Below, one piece after another: positions 9,201-17,158 of a DNA stretch of 64,000 nt. The notes beneath the pieces were generated by a model. That model had not been told where the DNA came from and ran no database searches. It worked only from the letters and a program-made list of their open reading frames with translations. The DNA lies in contig JAHDVX010000016.1 of the NCBI GenBank assembly GCA_023382455.1, positions 1 to 64,000 on the forward strand, written 5' to 3'. Source of the DNA: Flavobacteriales bacterium. GTDB lineage: Bacteria; Bacteroidota; Bacteroidia; Flavobacteriales_F; PHOS-HE28. A program made the position numbers and the translations under genes. Numbering within the stretch: position 1 is the first letter of the stretch; every line of letters begins with the position of its first letter.

Positions 9201-10147
9201 GGCGATTCGTTGCCGTTGCCGCCGATGTATGTGCTCCATACCAACCCGCTGCCGTCAGGGGTGAACTTGGTGATGCCGATATCGATGATGCCTTGGTTGA
9301 ACGACGCATCCAGCACGCCCACCGTGGTGGGATAACCGGTGCCGAATACGATGCCGCCGCCGTAGAGGTGGCCTTGTGCATCGTAGCTGGCGGTGAAGCC
9401 GAAATTGTCCGCAGTGCTGCCGGAGTAGCTGCCGAAAGTGAGCACGGGATCGATCACCAGCGGAAGCGCGGGATCGTAGCCGTCCGGGAATTCAAAATGC
9501 ACCTCATTCCCATGGAGCGTATAGCGGCACCGTACGTTCCGGCGCCCGCCCGGGCCGTCCTGCCAGGCCACCGGTGCTTCCTCGGTCACGGTTCCTGCGG
9601 TGGTCTTCACCAGCAAGCGGCCCCCCACCAGTTGCAGGTCGTCCTGGCCGTCGAAGCGCATCCGGATCCGGGATACATCCGCGCCTGCCTCAACGATGAA
9701 GTCATACTTCAGGCCCGCGCTTCCGTCGATCCGGAGGTCGATGCCGGGATACAGCTTCTGCATCCGTACCTCACCGTAAACGGCACAGCCGGTGCCCCAC
9801 TTCGCGGGATCGTTTCCGAGGAAGAAGTTCTCATAGTGCCCTTGGCGATTGTCGCCCAGCGGTACCGCCTGCCCCGCATCCGTGAAGGAGACGCGGTAGG
9901 CATGGGCATGCCGCGGTTCCGTATGCCCGCTCCCTGCGTGGCCGTGGTGCAGGTGCTCGCCGCCGCTATGCAGACTGAAGGTGAGCGCATCGCGCTCCAC
10001 GAACAGGGCGCCGCCCGGCACCAGCGCGCGATAGGCCACCTGTGCGGGCCACTGGCCCTTGTTCTCCGTGAAGCGCGCCACGGGCGGTTCACCGGCCAGC
10101 GCGGGAACCGAAGCGGCAAGCAGGAATATGGCGAGGATACGGCGCAC
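6284..10147 (-). CDS. Giant T9SS type B surface protein (DUF7948, SBBP-like propeller, PKD)
   Basis: The protein has 1287 residues. A signal peptide (1-18, ending ALAG) is followed by a DUF7948-type N-terminal domain starting FTENKGQWP (about 24-230). Next come a long run of SBBP-like beta-propeller repeats with YVGG, TYIGG and YCGG blades (about 236-740) and a PKD domain (about 755-830, WHFGDGT). A series of short Ig-like modules rich in TYTV and TYSV strands reaches about residue 1195. The end is a gliding-motility-associated type B sorting domain (FVPNTFTPDGD... VFNRWG... GTYVWRIDY). The start codon is GTG; no in-frame ATG gives a better signal peptide. Likely exported by the T9SS and displayed on the surface, perhaps in adhesion or gliding; the substrate is unknown. 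Confidence 0.88.
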   Translation of the reverse strand: MRRILAIFLLAASVPALAGEPPVARFTENKGQWPAQVAYRALVPGGALFVERDALTFSLHSGGEHLHHGHAGSGHTEPRHAHAYRVSFTDAGQAVPLGDNRQGHYENFFLGNDPAKWGTGCAVYGEVRMQKLYPGIDLRIDGSAGLKYDFIVEAGADVSRIRMRFDGQDDLQLVGGRLLVKTTAGTVTEEAPVAWQDGPGGRRNVRCRYTLHGNEVHFEFPDGYDPALPLVIDPVLTFGSYSGSTADNFGFTASYDAQGHLYGGGIVFGTGYPTTVGVLDASFNQGIIDIGITKFTPDGSGLVWSTYIGGNGNESPHSLVVNSNDELYVLASTGSPDFPVTPGAFDTGFNGGPAISTGSGGWAGLISGYGYGHSGGTDIAVAHLSADATTMIACTYVGGSGNDGVNNVLPLSHNYGDHFRGEIALDPQEWPVVSTSTQSTDMPVSPDAPQTTFGGGLQDAFLFRMDPALTTLQGTYCGGTGEDSGYGVQFDSNGQVFTSGGTTSSDLPMAGTPMNGSFGGVADGYVMRWNAGLTQRLSASFLGTSAFDQSYFVQVDLSDKVFVVGQTHGAYPVSAGVYSNPGSSQFIHKLSNDLSSSEWSTVIGNGQGDEDISPSAFLVSDCGQIYFSGWGGAVNHYAQATASTTNGLAVTPDAFQPGTDGSDFYLMLLNPDAVSLSYATFFGGSSGEHVDGGTSRFDKDGTVYQAVCAGCGNSDDFPTTPDAWSNTNNSFNCNLGVFKFELAVAVPSIAIQGPTEICIPDTVQFINTSTGGNTYLWHFGDGTTGTDFEPAHVYTDTGTFTVSMVLSDSFGCTATDSTEITITSMAPPVAAIDPVPPLCPGGSIQLHASGGEAYQWSPSTGLSDATSPDPLATPGGPATYSVVVTGLCGTDSASVTLTLLDPQGSAGVDTASCIGSGVLLAASGGGTYAWEPDPTLSATETANPLATPTVPTTYTVTITTPEGCTVEDSVFVDVFLNPPAPALHDTVICPGSSATLTAGTAAWYQWQGSPGIGSMDTQSTVVTPEAPTQYTVLLLNACGSVWDSAFVGIDQVDARAWPDTVVCPGEALTLHASGGVSYDWGVAGTSGDSLVLEPAQPGTWTVTVTDTLGCTATASAVVLLHPPPVVNAGADVTIDWGGSAVLSAFGTGTFLWSPPTDLACTACTHTVATPDSTTTYTVEVTDANGCKATDQVTVYFRGSLFVPNTFTPDGDEVNDVFRALAHNVDVFRLLVFNRWGQLIFSTDRLEDGWDGTYSGKDSPIGTYVWRIDYEETHGPAHTVYGHVNLVR

Positions 10148-10263
10148 GCGGAGAGTGGGATTGGCGACCCCAAGCTAATGACACTTCAAGTTAGGCGCAG
10201 GTTGCTTGGAGCGCCCAACGCGGAAAGCGGGCAACGGGCCAACACCGCGAAGCAGTACACCGC

Positions 10264-10300
10264 ACTTGACCCATTAACGCCGTTAGCTGCCTCCGTCCGG
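10264..10300 (+). repeat. Degenerate duplicate of the tetR promoter/operator
   Basis: Reads ACTTGACCCATTAACGCCG and onward, and aligns base for base with ACTTGACGCATTAACAGTG at 10437 onward. It includes a half-palindrome TTAAC-gcc-GTTAG at 10274-10286. The -7 box has been lost. It may be an auxiliary repressor site or a relic of duplication. Confidence 0.55.
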
Positions 10301-10438
10301 CACGGGCACCCGACAGCTATCGGACCACGTCCGTTCGCCCTTTATCCATTTGCTTCCATGCCTCATCGCATGCACCTTCCGGCGCCGCATGGATCACCGG
10401 CCTGCACCCGAACGAAAGCAGCTGGCCGATAAAAATAC

Positions 10439-10468
10439 TTGACGCATTAACAGTGTTAACTACTTTTG
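10439..10468 (+). promoter_or_regulatory. tetR promoter: TTG, 19 bases, TACTTTTG
   Basis: A textbook Bacteroidota promoter with TTG at 10439-10441, a 19-base spacer and a perfect TAnnTTTG box at 10461-10468. The box is 7 bases before the ATG. The operator palindrome lies inside the spacer, so bound repressor would block the polymerase. Confidence 0.8.
10447..10459. promoter_or_regulatory. Operator palindrome TTAACAGTGTTAA (tetR autoregulation)
   Basis: A perfect inverted repeat TTAACA-g-TGTTAA between the -33 and -7 elements of tetR. A one-mismatch version stands before the efflux operon at 11138-11150. This is the expected arrangement for a TetR repressor controlling itself and its neighbours. 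Confidence 0.7.
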
Positions 10469-10475
10469 CTCCGTC

Positions 10476-11096
10476 ATGGGCATCGCTGCACGCAAGGCCA
10501 AGGAAAAGGAAGACCTCAGGAGGGCCATCCTGGATGCCGCCCGCGCGCTCTTCCTGCAGCACGGCTACGAACGCACCAGCATGCGCATGATCGCGCAGCG
10601 CATCGCCTACAGCCCCACCACCCTCTACCTCTACTTCAAGGACAAGGACGCCATCTTCCATGCGCTGCACAGCGAGGCCTTCCAGCTGCTGGGCGGCCGC
10701 CTGGCGCCGCTGGCCCATGTAGCCGACCCGATGGAGCGCCTCTTTGCCATGGGCCGCGTATACCTGCACTTCGCCTTGGAACACCCGGAGCTGTACGACC
10801 TCATGTTCATCATGGAGGCCCCGATGTGCGTGGTGGACGAGATGCACATCTGGGAGGAGGGCGACAACGTGTTCCGCGTGCTCACCGCCACCGTGGGGGA
10901 GGCCATGAAGCAGAAAAAGCTCCGCAAGGGCGACGTGGAGATCACCAGCTTCCTGATCTGGGGCACCGTGCACGGCATGGCCGCGCTGCACGTACGCGAC
11001 CGCTGCTTCAAGGTGATCAGCCCGGAGAAGCACGAGCACCTGCTGGAGGACGGCCTTGACCTCTTCATCTCCTGGCTGAAAGGCCTGAAACCGTGA
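10476..11096 (+). CDS. TetR/AcrR-family transcriptional repressor
   Basis: A 206-residue protein with an N-terminal helix-turn-helix of the TetR type (about 16-62, with RAILDAARALF, MRMIAQRIAYS and LYLYFKDKDAIF). A variable helical ligand-binding domain with several hydrophobic and aromatic residues follows. The start at 10476 lies 7 bases after a strong -7 box. It stands immediately upstream of a tolC-adaptor-RND operon on the same strand (65-base gap). Shared palindromes before both units suggest it represses itself and the pump and is released by a pump substrate; the inducer cannot be read from sequence. Confidence 0.92.
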   Translation: MGIAARKAKEKEDLRRAILDAARALFLQHGYERTSMRMIAQRIAYSPTTLYLYFKDKDAIFHALHSEAFQLLGGRLAPLAHVADPMERLFAMGRVYLHFALEHPELYDLMFIMEAPMCVVDEMHIWEEGDNVFRVLTATVGEAMKQKKLRKGDVEITSFLIWGTVHGMAALHVRDRCFKVISPEKHEHLLEDGLDLFISWLKGLKP

Positions 11097-11137
11097 GCCC
11101 CGATGCACACCCAGGAAGCCTTTCAATAGCCAAATGA

Positions 11138-11150
11138 TTAACACTGTAAA
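11138..11150. promoter_or_regulatory. Second operator-like palindrome TTAACACTGTAAA
   Basis: Matches the tetR operator with its centre inverted and one arm base changed, 11 bases before the tolC-like start. A TACATTGA sequence at 11151-11158 may be a weak -7 box for the efflux operon. Confidence 0.6.
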
Positions 11151-11161
11151 TACATTGAACG

Positions 11162-12553
11162 ATGTTCAGTGAACGCATGCGGAAGATCCGGAAGCGCAGT
11201 GCGCGGCCCACCATGCTGGCGGTCCTCATGCTGGCCACCGCAGCCGCCAGCGCCCAGGCCCCGCTGGACGGCTACGTGCGGCTGGGCCTGGACAGCAACC
11301 TGGTGCTGTGCGAAAAGCACATCGCGCTGAATCGTGCCCTGGCCGACCTGAAGCAGGCCAAGGCGCTCTTCCTGCCGGCGGTGAACCTCAACGCCTCCTA
11401 CCTCAGCGGCGAGGGCGGCCGCTACTTCGATTTCCCCGTGGGCGAGCTGGTGAACCCCGTGTACCGCACCCTGAACCAGCTGATCGGCCACAACGCCTTC
11501 CCCGAGGTGGAGAACGTGCAGGCCTACCTGAACCCGAACAACTACTACGATGTGCACCTGCGCACCACGCTCCCGCTGCTGAACACGGACATCATCCACA
11601 ACCGCCAGCTGCAGCAGCACGCGGCGGAGCTGAAGGAACATGAGCTGGACATCTACCGGCGCGAACTGGTGAAGGACATCAAGACGGCCTACTTCAACGT
11701 GCTGATGGCCGGGCAGGCCGTACGCAGCTACGCCAGCGCCGTGCAACTGCTGGAGCGCAACGTGCAGGCCACGCGCTCGCTGCAACGCCACGGCGCGGGC
11801 GTGTCCGCCCAGGTGCTGCGCGCCCAGGCCGAACTGCAACAGGTGAACGCCCAGCTCGCCGAGGCCCGCGACCGCCACGCCAACGCACGGCGCTGGATCA
11901 ACTTCCTGCTGAACCGCGACCTGGACGCGCCGGTGGACGAAGGCTTCGACATGGCCGCCGCCCTGGCGGACACCGCGCAAGCAGCGGCCGCGGACATCAG
12001 CCGCCGCGAGGAGCTGCAGGCCCTGCGCACCGCCGTGGACCTGCGCGAGGCCCAGGTGAAGATGGCCCGTGACCGGAAACTGCCCACCCTCGGCGCCTTC
12101 CTGGACCTGGGCTACCAAGGCCAGGACTGGACGGTGGACCCGTACTCCGATTTCTACCTCGTGGGCGTGCAGCTGGACCTGCCCTTGTTCGGCGGCGGGC
12201 GCGAGCGCCAGAAGGCCAAACAGGCCACCCTGGACCTGGAGCAGGCCCGCGCGGAGCAGCGCAACGCCACACAGCAACTGCTGCTGGGCGCCCGGCAGGC
12301 CGATGGCGTCCTGGCCACGGCGCAGGCCGTGCTCCGCAGTGCACAGGCGCGGCAGACCAGCGCGGCCAGCTACTTCAACCTGGTGGAGAAAGGCTTTGCC
12401 GAGGGCGTGAACACGCAGCTCGAATACCTCGACGCGCGCAACCAGCTCACCGCCGCCGAAGTGCAACTGGCCGTGGCCCAAAGCACCGTGCTGCAGCGCC
12501 TCGCCGACCTGGAGCGCCAGAACGCCACCTACCCCCTGCCCGCTTTGCCATGA
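11162..12553 (+). CDS. TolC-family outer membrane efflux protein
   Basis: A 463-residue protein with a signal peptide (about 1-32, ending ASAQA) and two outer-membrane efflux protein repeats rich in long Ala/Gln/Glu/Leu helices, for example VKDIKTAYFNVL and AQVLRAQAELQQVNAQLAE. It forms the outer-membrane channel and periplasmic tunnel of a tripartite pump. It is the first gene of the efflux operon. Its TGA overlaps the next gene's ATG (ATGA), so translation is coupled to the adaptor. The A/T-rich operator region before it differs clearly from the GC-rich coding sequence. Confidence 0.93.
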   Translation: MFSERMRKIRKRSARPTMLAVLMLATAAASAQAPLDGYVRLGLDSNLVLCEKHIALNRALADLKQAKALFLPAVNLNASYLSGEGGRYFDFPVGELVNPVYRTLNQLIGHNAFPEVENVQAYLNPNNYYDVHLRTTLPLLNTDIIHNRQLQQHAAELKEHELDIYRRELVKDIKTAYFNVLMAGQAVRSYASAVQLLERNVQATRSLQRHGAGVSAQVLRAQAELQQVNAQLAEARDRHANARRWINFLLNRDLDAPVDEGFDMAAALADTAQAAAADISRREELQALRTAVDLREAQVKMARDRKLPTLGAFLDLGYQGQDWTVDPYSDFYLVGVQLDLPLFGGGRERQKAKQATLDLEQARAEQRNATQQLLLGARQADGVLATAQAVLRSAQARQTSAASYFNLVEKGFAEGVNTQLEYLDARNQLTAAEVQLAVAQSTVLQRLADLERQNATYPLPALP

Positions 12554-13671
12554 ACACGCACACCCCTACGAAACCGGAAGCCATGAAACACCACGGACCT
12601 TTCCGCACTGCGGGCGGCCTGCTCCTCCTTGCGCTCCTTTCCGGCCTGCTGCCCGCTTGCGGAACAGGCGGCGCTGCATCCGAAGCACCCGCGGCCGACA
12701 CCATTCCCGTGCGGGTGATGACCGTGCGCAGCGCACCGCAGGCCATGACCGTGGAGGTGCCCGGCCTGTTCACCACCAACGACGAGGCCGCGCTGAGCTT
12801 CCTGGTGGGCGGCATCGTGCAGCAGGTGAAGGTGCAGGAGGGCGACGCCGTGAAGGCCGGCCAGCTGTTGGCCACGCTGGACCCCACCGCCATCAACACG
12901 CAGCTGGAGCAGGCGCAGCTGGCCTTCGACAAGGCCGAACGCGACCAGCAACGCGCCCAAGCGCTCTTCGCCGACAGCGTGGCCAGCCTGCAGACGCTGC
13001 AGAACGCCCGCACCGCCCTGGACCTGGCCCGGCAACAGCTCACCGCCGCCCGCTACGCGCGGCAGCACGCCGAGATCCGCGCCGATGGCGACGGCTTCGT
13101 GCTGCGAAAATTCGTGAACCCCGGCCAGCTGGTGGACGCCGGCACGCCCGTGCTGCTGGTGAACGGCGCGGGCCGCGGCCCCTGGATGCTGGAGGCCGGG
13201 CTGAGCGACAAGGACTGGGCCCGAGTGCGCACCGGCGACAGCGCCGATGTGCGTTGCGATGCCTTCCCTGATGCGGTGATGCACGCCGTGGTGGAGAGCC
13301 GCAGCATGGGCGCCGATCCGCGCTCCGGCACCTTCCAGGTGAAGCTGCGCATCCTGGGCCCCGGGCCCCGGCTGGCCAGCGGCCTCTACGGCAAGGCCAC
13401 CATCCACGTGCCGGGCCGCGACAGCCTGACGGCCATCCCCTACGAAGCGCTGCTGGACGGCGACGGCGGCCATGGCCTGGTGTTCCTGGCCGACGGCGGC
13501 AAGGCCCGGCGCCTGCCCGTGGCGGTCCACGAACTGCGCGCCGACAGCGCGCTGGTGAGCGGCCCGCGTCCGGGCCAGCAGCTGATCGTGCAGGGCGGCC
13601 CCTACCTGAACGACGGAAGCTTGATCCGCGTGGAGCGTGCAACGGCCGACCCCGAACCCCGAGAGCCCTGA
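12550..13671 (+). CDS. RND efflux periplasmic adaptor (membrane-fusion lipoprotein)
   Basis: The product has 373 residues from the overlapping ATG, or 362 from the ATG at 12583. The latter gives a cleaner lipoprotein signal (MKHHGPF...LLPAC), so either start is possible; coupling to the tolC-like stop favours 12550. After the lipobox Cys come a barrel/lipoyl strand (about 75-115, VKVQEGDAVKAGQ), a helical hairpin (about 116-175), the second lipoyl half (HAEIRADGDGFV) and beta-barrel and membrane-proximal parts. It bridges the inner-membrane RND pump and the TolC-like channel. Its substrate cannot be told. Confidence 0.92.
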   Translation: MNTHTPTKPEAMKHHGPFRTAGGLLLLALLSGLLPACGTGGAASEAPAADTIPVRVMTVRSAPQAMTVEVPGLFTTNDEAALSFLVGGIVQQVKVQEGDAVKAGQLLATLDPTAINTQLEQAQLAFDKAERDQQRAQALFADSVASLQTLQNARTALDLARQQLTAARYARQHAEIRADGDGFVLRKFVNPGQLVDAGTPVLLVNGAGRGPWMLEAGLSDKDWARVRTGDSADVRCDAFPDAVMHAVVESRSMGADPRSGTFQVKLRILGPGPRLASGLYGKATIHVPGRDSLTAIPYEALLDGDGGHGLVFLADGGKARRLPVAVHELRADSALVSGPRPGQQLIVQGGPYLNDGSLIRVERATADPEPREP

Positions 13672-13697
13672 TGAACGCCCCCCATCCCACCTGTACC

Positions 13698-13716
13698 GTC
13701 GACCCATCGGGTCGAC
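13698..13716. repeat. Hairpin GTCGACCC-atc-GGGTCGAC in operon spacer, copy 1
   Basis: A perfect 8-base inverted repeat with a 3-base loop, 26 bases after the adaptor stop and inside the 281-base GC-rich spacer before the RND gene. The same arms and loop size recur between sdhA and sdhB at 38150-38168. The rest of the spacer (13717-13952) holds an Arg/Pro-rich frame that does not look like a gene. Confidence 0.7.
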
Positions 13717-13952
13717 ACACACCGGAACCGCGTGAGCGGGCGCAGCGGCGGCCCGGCGCCGGAAGGGCCCTGCGGATGCGCGCCACGAGGAGGCGACCGC
13801 AGGAAGCCCCCGCAGGGCCGCAGCCGCCGGCCCTGACCAGCCGGCCACAGCGGAGCACGCGGCCCGTGCGCCGCCCGTGCGCCGGCCGGGGACACGCCCC
13901 GATGAACGGCCTGCTTACCGGCCACTGACAACTAACAACCGCGATTCCGCCG

Positions 13953-16900
13953 ATGTGGATCACCCGATACGCCATCAAGAACAGCCCCTTCACGCTGATC
14001 ATCTTCCTGATGATCGTGGTGCTGGGCATCGCCACGCTGCTGGACATGCCGCGGGCCGAGGACCCGGAGATGAACGCGCCGATCTACACCGTGACCGTGG
14101 TGTACCCCGGTACGGGCCCGGAGGACATGGAGCGCCTGGTGGTGGACCCGCTGGAGAAGCGCATCAACGGCATGGACGACATCAAGCGCGTGTACAGCAC
14201 CATCCTGGACGGCGTGGCGGTGGTGCGCGTGGACGCGCTGTACCGCGTGGACGTGGACCGCAAGCGGCAGGAGCTGGAGCAGGTGGTGGCGGCGCTGCGC
14301 CCCGAGCTGCCCGCGGGGATCATGAGCATGGAGGTGAAGGGCGCCACGCCCAGCGACGTGAACGTGCTGCAGGTGGCCCTGGTGAGCGACCATGCGCCGC
14401 GCCGCCTGCTGCGCGAGCAGGCGGAGAAGCTGCAACAGGAGCTGGAGGCCGTGCCCCAGCTGAAGGACGTGGAGATCGCCGGCCTGCCGGACGCCACCGT
14501 GCGCATTGAGCTGCAGCTGCAGAAGCTGGCCCGGCTGAACATCCCGCCCAGCCAGGTGATCGGCGCGGTGCAGGGCGCCATGGCCAACATCCCGGGCGGC
14601 AGCATCGATGCGGGCACCAAGGCGCTGAACGTGAAAACGGGCGGCGGCGTGAAGGATGCGGAGGACCTGGCCAACACGGTGGTGTCCACCACCGGCGGGC
14701 ACAACACCCTGCTGCGCGACGTGGCCACGGTGGCCGATGCCCACCGCGAGGACCGGCACATCACCCGGCTGAACGGCCACCGCTGCGTGCTGGTGAACGC
14801 CGCCATGAAGAGCGGGATGAACATCAGCCAGGCCGAGGAACAATACCTGCCGGTGGTGGCGAAGTTCCGCCACCAGCTGCCCGCCAGCCTGGACCTGGTG
14901 ATGAACTTCGACCAGGCCGAGGCCGTGAACTACCGCCTGGGCCACCTGGGCCGCGACCTGCTGATCGCCATCGCGCTGGTGCTGCTCACCCTGCTGCCCC
15001 TGGGCAACCGCGCCTCGCTGGTGGTGATGATCGCCATCCCCCTGTCGCTGGGCATGGGCGTGATCGTGCTGAACCTGATGGGCCATTCGCTGAACCAGTT
15101 GAGCATCGTGGGCCTGGTGGTGGCGCTGGGCCTGCTGGTGGACGACAGCATCGTGGTGGTGGAGAACATCGAGCGCTGGCTGCGCGAGGGGCGCAAGCCG
15201 CTGGACGCGGTGCTGGGCGCGGTGAAGGAGATCGGCGTGGCGGTGATCGGCTGCACGGCCACGCTGTGCATCGCCTTCCTGCCCCTGGCACTGATGCCCG
15301 AGGCCAGCGGCGAGTTCATCCGCAGCATGCCCCTCACGGTGATCTTCTGCGTGGTGGCCAGCATGCTGGTGGCGCTCACCATCGTGCCCTTCCTCTCCAT
15401 CCGCCTGCTGAAGCCCCACGCCGATGCGCAGGGCAACCTCTTCCTGCGCGGCCTGAAGCGCACCATCCACGTCACCTACGCCCCGCTGCTGGACCGCTCG
15501 CTGCGCCACCCGCGCACCACGCTGCTGGTGGCCGCCCTGGTCTTCGGCGGCGCCGTGTGGCTGCTCTCCGCCATCGGCTTCAGCCTCTTCCCCGCATCGG
15601 AAAAGCCGCAGTTCATGGTGAACGTGCAGGCCTCGCTGCAAAGCAATCTGGCCCACACGGACAGCCTGGCCCGCCTGGTGGAGCGCGAACTGGCCCGCCA
15701 CCCGGAAGTGGCGTTCTACACCACGAACACCGGCCACGGCAACCCGCAGGTGTACTACAACGTGCAGCCCGTGGTGGGCCGCCCGGACTTCGCGCAGGTC
15801 TACGTGCAGCTGCACCGCACCACTGGCGTGAAGGAGAAGCTGCGCCTGATCGGGGAACTGCGCCGCACCTTCGACCAGGTGCCCGGGGCCATCATCCAGG
15901 TGAAGGACTTCGAACAGGGCCCGCCGCAGCTGGCGCCCGTGGAGGTGCGCATCTTCGGCGAGGACCTGGACAGCCTGCGCCGCATCAGCGGCCGCGTGGC
16001 CACCATGCTGAAGGGCATCCCCGGCACGCTCTACGTGGACGACCCCTTGGCCAACCTGAACAGCGACCTGCGCGTGCGCGTGGACCGCGACAAGGCCACC
16101 ATGCTGGGCCTGGCCCCGGTGGACATCGACCGCACCGTGCGCCTGGCCGTGGCCGGGCTGGACATGGGCCGCTTCAACGATGCCCAGGGCACCGAGCGCG
16201 AAGTGGTGATCACCGTGCCCAAGGAAGGCCGCGCGGGCCTGCAAACGCTGGACGAGTTGTACGTCACCAGCCGCAGCGGCGCCAGCATCCCCCTGCGGCA
16301 CGTGGCCGACCTGCGCCTGGAGACCTCGCCGCAGACCATCAAGCACCTGGGCAAGCGCCGCTACGTGGCCGTGAGCAGCTTCGTGCAACAGGGCTACCTG
16401 GTTGATGACGTGCTGAACACCACCATGGCCCGCATGGACGCCATGCAACTGCCCGCCGGCTACAACTACACCATGGGCGGCGAGATCGAGACGCGGCAGG
16501 ACAGCTTCAGCGGCTTCGGCACCATCATCCTGGCCACCATCTTCCTGTTCATCGCCGTGCTGGTGCTGGAGTTCGGCACCTTCAAGAGCACGCTGATCGT
16601 GCTGAGCGTGATCCCCCTGGGCATCGTGGGCGCGGCCCTCGCCCTTTGGGCCACCGGCAACAGCCTGAGCTTCGTGGCCATCATCGGGCTGATCGCCCTG
16701 GCCGGCATCGAGGTGAAGAACACCATCCTGCTGGTGGACTTCACCAACCAGCTGCGCGCCGAAGGCCATTCGCTGGAGGAGGCCATCCGCCAAGGCAGCG
16801 AGCTGCGCTTCCTGCCCATCGTGCTCACCACGCTCACCGCCATCGGCGGCCTGCTGCCCATCGCCTACAGCACCAACCCGCTGATCAGCCCCTTGGCCAT

Positions 16901-16988
16901 CGTGCTCATCGGCGGCCTCATCAGCAGCACCCTGCTGAGCCGCCTGGTGACGCCCGTGGTGTACAAGCTGCTGCCGCCGAAAATGTGA
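13953..16988 (+). CDS. RND-family efflux pump, inner-membrane permease
   Basis: A 1011-residue AcrB/MdtB-like permease (usual length 1020-1050). TM1 lies near residues 13-31. A first large periplasmic loop is followed by a block of TM segments with GLVVALGLLVDDSIVVVENIER (about 388-409), whose Asp-Asp pair is the conserved proton relay. A second periplasmic loop starts after about 540, and a C-terminal TM block includes GIEVKNTILLVDFTNQLR. It uses proton motive force to export compounds through the adaptor and TolC-like partners encoded upstream. The 281-base spacer separating it from the adaptor is unusual, since these genes normally abut. Confidence 0.95.
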   Translation: MWITRYAIKNSPFTLIIFLMIVVLGIATLLDMPRAEDPEMNAPIYTVTVVYPGTGPEDMERLVVDPLEKRINGMDDIKRVYSTILDGVAVVRVDALYRVDVDRKRQELEQVVAALRPELPAGIMSMEVKGATPSDVNVLQVALVSDHAPRRLLREQAEKLQQELEAVPQLKDVEIAGLPDATVRIELQLQKLARLNIPPSQVIGAVQGAMANIPGGSIDAGTKALNVKTGGGVKDAEDLANTVVSTTGGHNTLLRDVATVADAHREDRHITRLNGHRCVLVNAAMKSGMNISQAEEQYLPVVAKFRHQLPASLDLVMNFDQAEAVNYRLGHLGRDLLIAIALVLLTLLPLGNRASLVVMIAIPLSLGMGVIVLNLMGHSLNQLSIVGLVVALGLLVDDSIVVVENIERWLREGRKPLDAVLGAVKEIGVAVIGCTATLCIAFLPLALMPEASGEFIRSMPLTVIFCVVASMLVALTIVPFLSIRLLKPHADAQGNLFLRGLKRTIHVTYAPLLDRSLRHPRTTLLVAALVFGGAVWLLSAIGFSLFPASEKPQFMVNVQASLQSNLAHTDSLARLVERELARHPEVAFYTTNTGHGNPQVYYNVQPVVGRPDFAQVYVQLHRTTGVKEKLRLIGELRRTFDQVPGAIIQVKDFEQGPPQLAPVEVRIFGEDLDSLRRISGRVATMLKGIPGTLYVDDPLANLNSDLRVRVDRDKATMLGLAPVDIDRTVRLAVAGLDMGRFNDAQGTEREVVITVPKEGRAGLQTLDELYVTSRSGASIPLRHVADLRLETSPQTIKHLGKRRYVAVSSFVQQGYLVDDVLNTTMARMDAMQLPAGYNYTMGGEIETRQDSFSGFGTIILATIFLFIAVLVLEFGTFKSTLIVLSVIPLGIVGAALALWATGNSLSFVAIIGLIALAGIEVKNTILLVDFTNQLRAEGHSLEEAIRQGSELRFLPIVLTTLTAIGGLLPIAYSTNPLISPLAIVLIGGLISSTLLSRLVTPVVYKLLPPKM

Positions 16989-17023
16989 GGAAGAAGGTGG
17001 TTACCCTTGGGTGATCGGTGATT

Positions 17024-17066
17024 CCGTTCCCGCAGGGGCCCCTTGCAGGTGACCCTGGGGGAACGG
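17024..17066. terminator. Hairpin after the RND operon
   Basis: Fourteen-base arms (17024-17037 and 17053-17066) with one mismatch and a 15-base loop, 35 bases after the RND stop and well before the purF -7 box. No T-run follows. Confidence 0.6.
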
Positions 17067-17123
17067 GAGGTCTTGACAAGCAGATCGTCGCCGGGCAGAA
17101 GGGAAAGCCTCGCCCCACCGCCG

Positions 17124-17131
17124 TACATTTG
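17124..17131 (+). promoter_or_regulatory. -7 box of purF (TACATTTG)
   Basis: A perfect TAnnTTTG, 27 bases before the chosen purF start. No TTG at the normal distance was seen. Confidence 0.6.
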
Positions 17132-17158
17132 CAGCCCGGCATAGTGCCGCGGGCTTTC

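Larger units (their letters stand above)
10148..10475. other. 328-base divergent regulatory region between the T9SS gene and tetR
   Basis: No supported gene. It holds the tetR promoter and operator (10439-10468) and, 173 bases upstream, a degenerate copy of the same promoter/operator block (about 10264-10300). The remaining sequence shows no clear feature. Confidence 0.7.

Noticed and set aside
13671-13928. Possible 85-residue ORF overlapping the adaptor stop (ATGA)
   Set aside because: Although positioned like a coupled gene, the product is nearly all Arg, Pro and Ala with no domain, and contains the dispersed GTCGAC hairpin; more likely non-coding spacer.
13932-16793. 953-codon minus-strand open frame opposite the RND pump
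   Set aside because: Extremely His/Gln/Val-rich composition typical of the complement of GC-rich coding DNA; the sense strand is a full, motif-bearing RND permease.
17018-17158. Upstream extension of purF
   Set aside because: The extra 47 codons cross a terminator hairpin and the -7 box, and would bury the N-terminal catalytic Cys far inside the chain.
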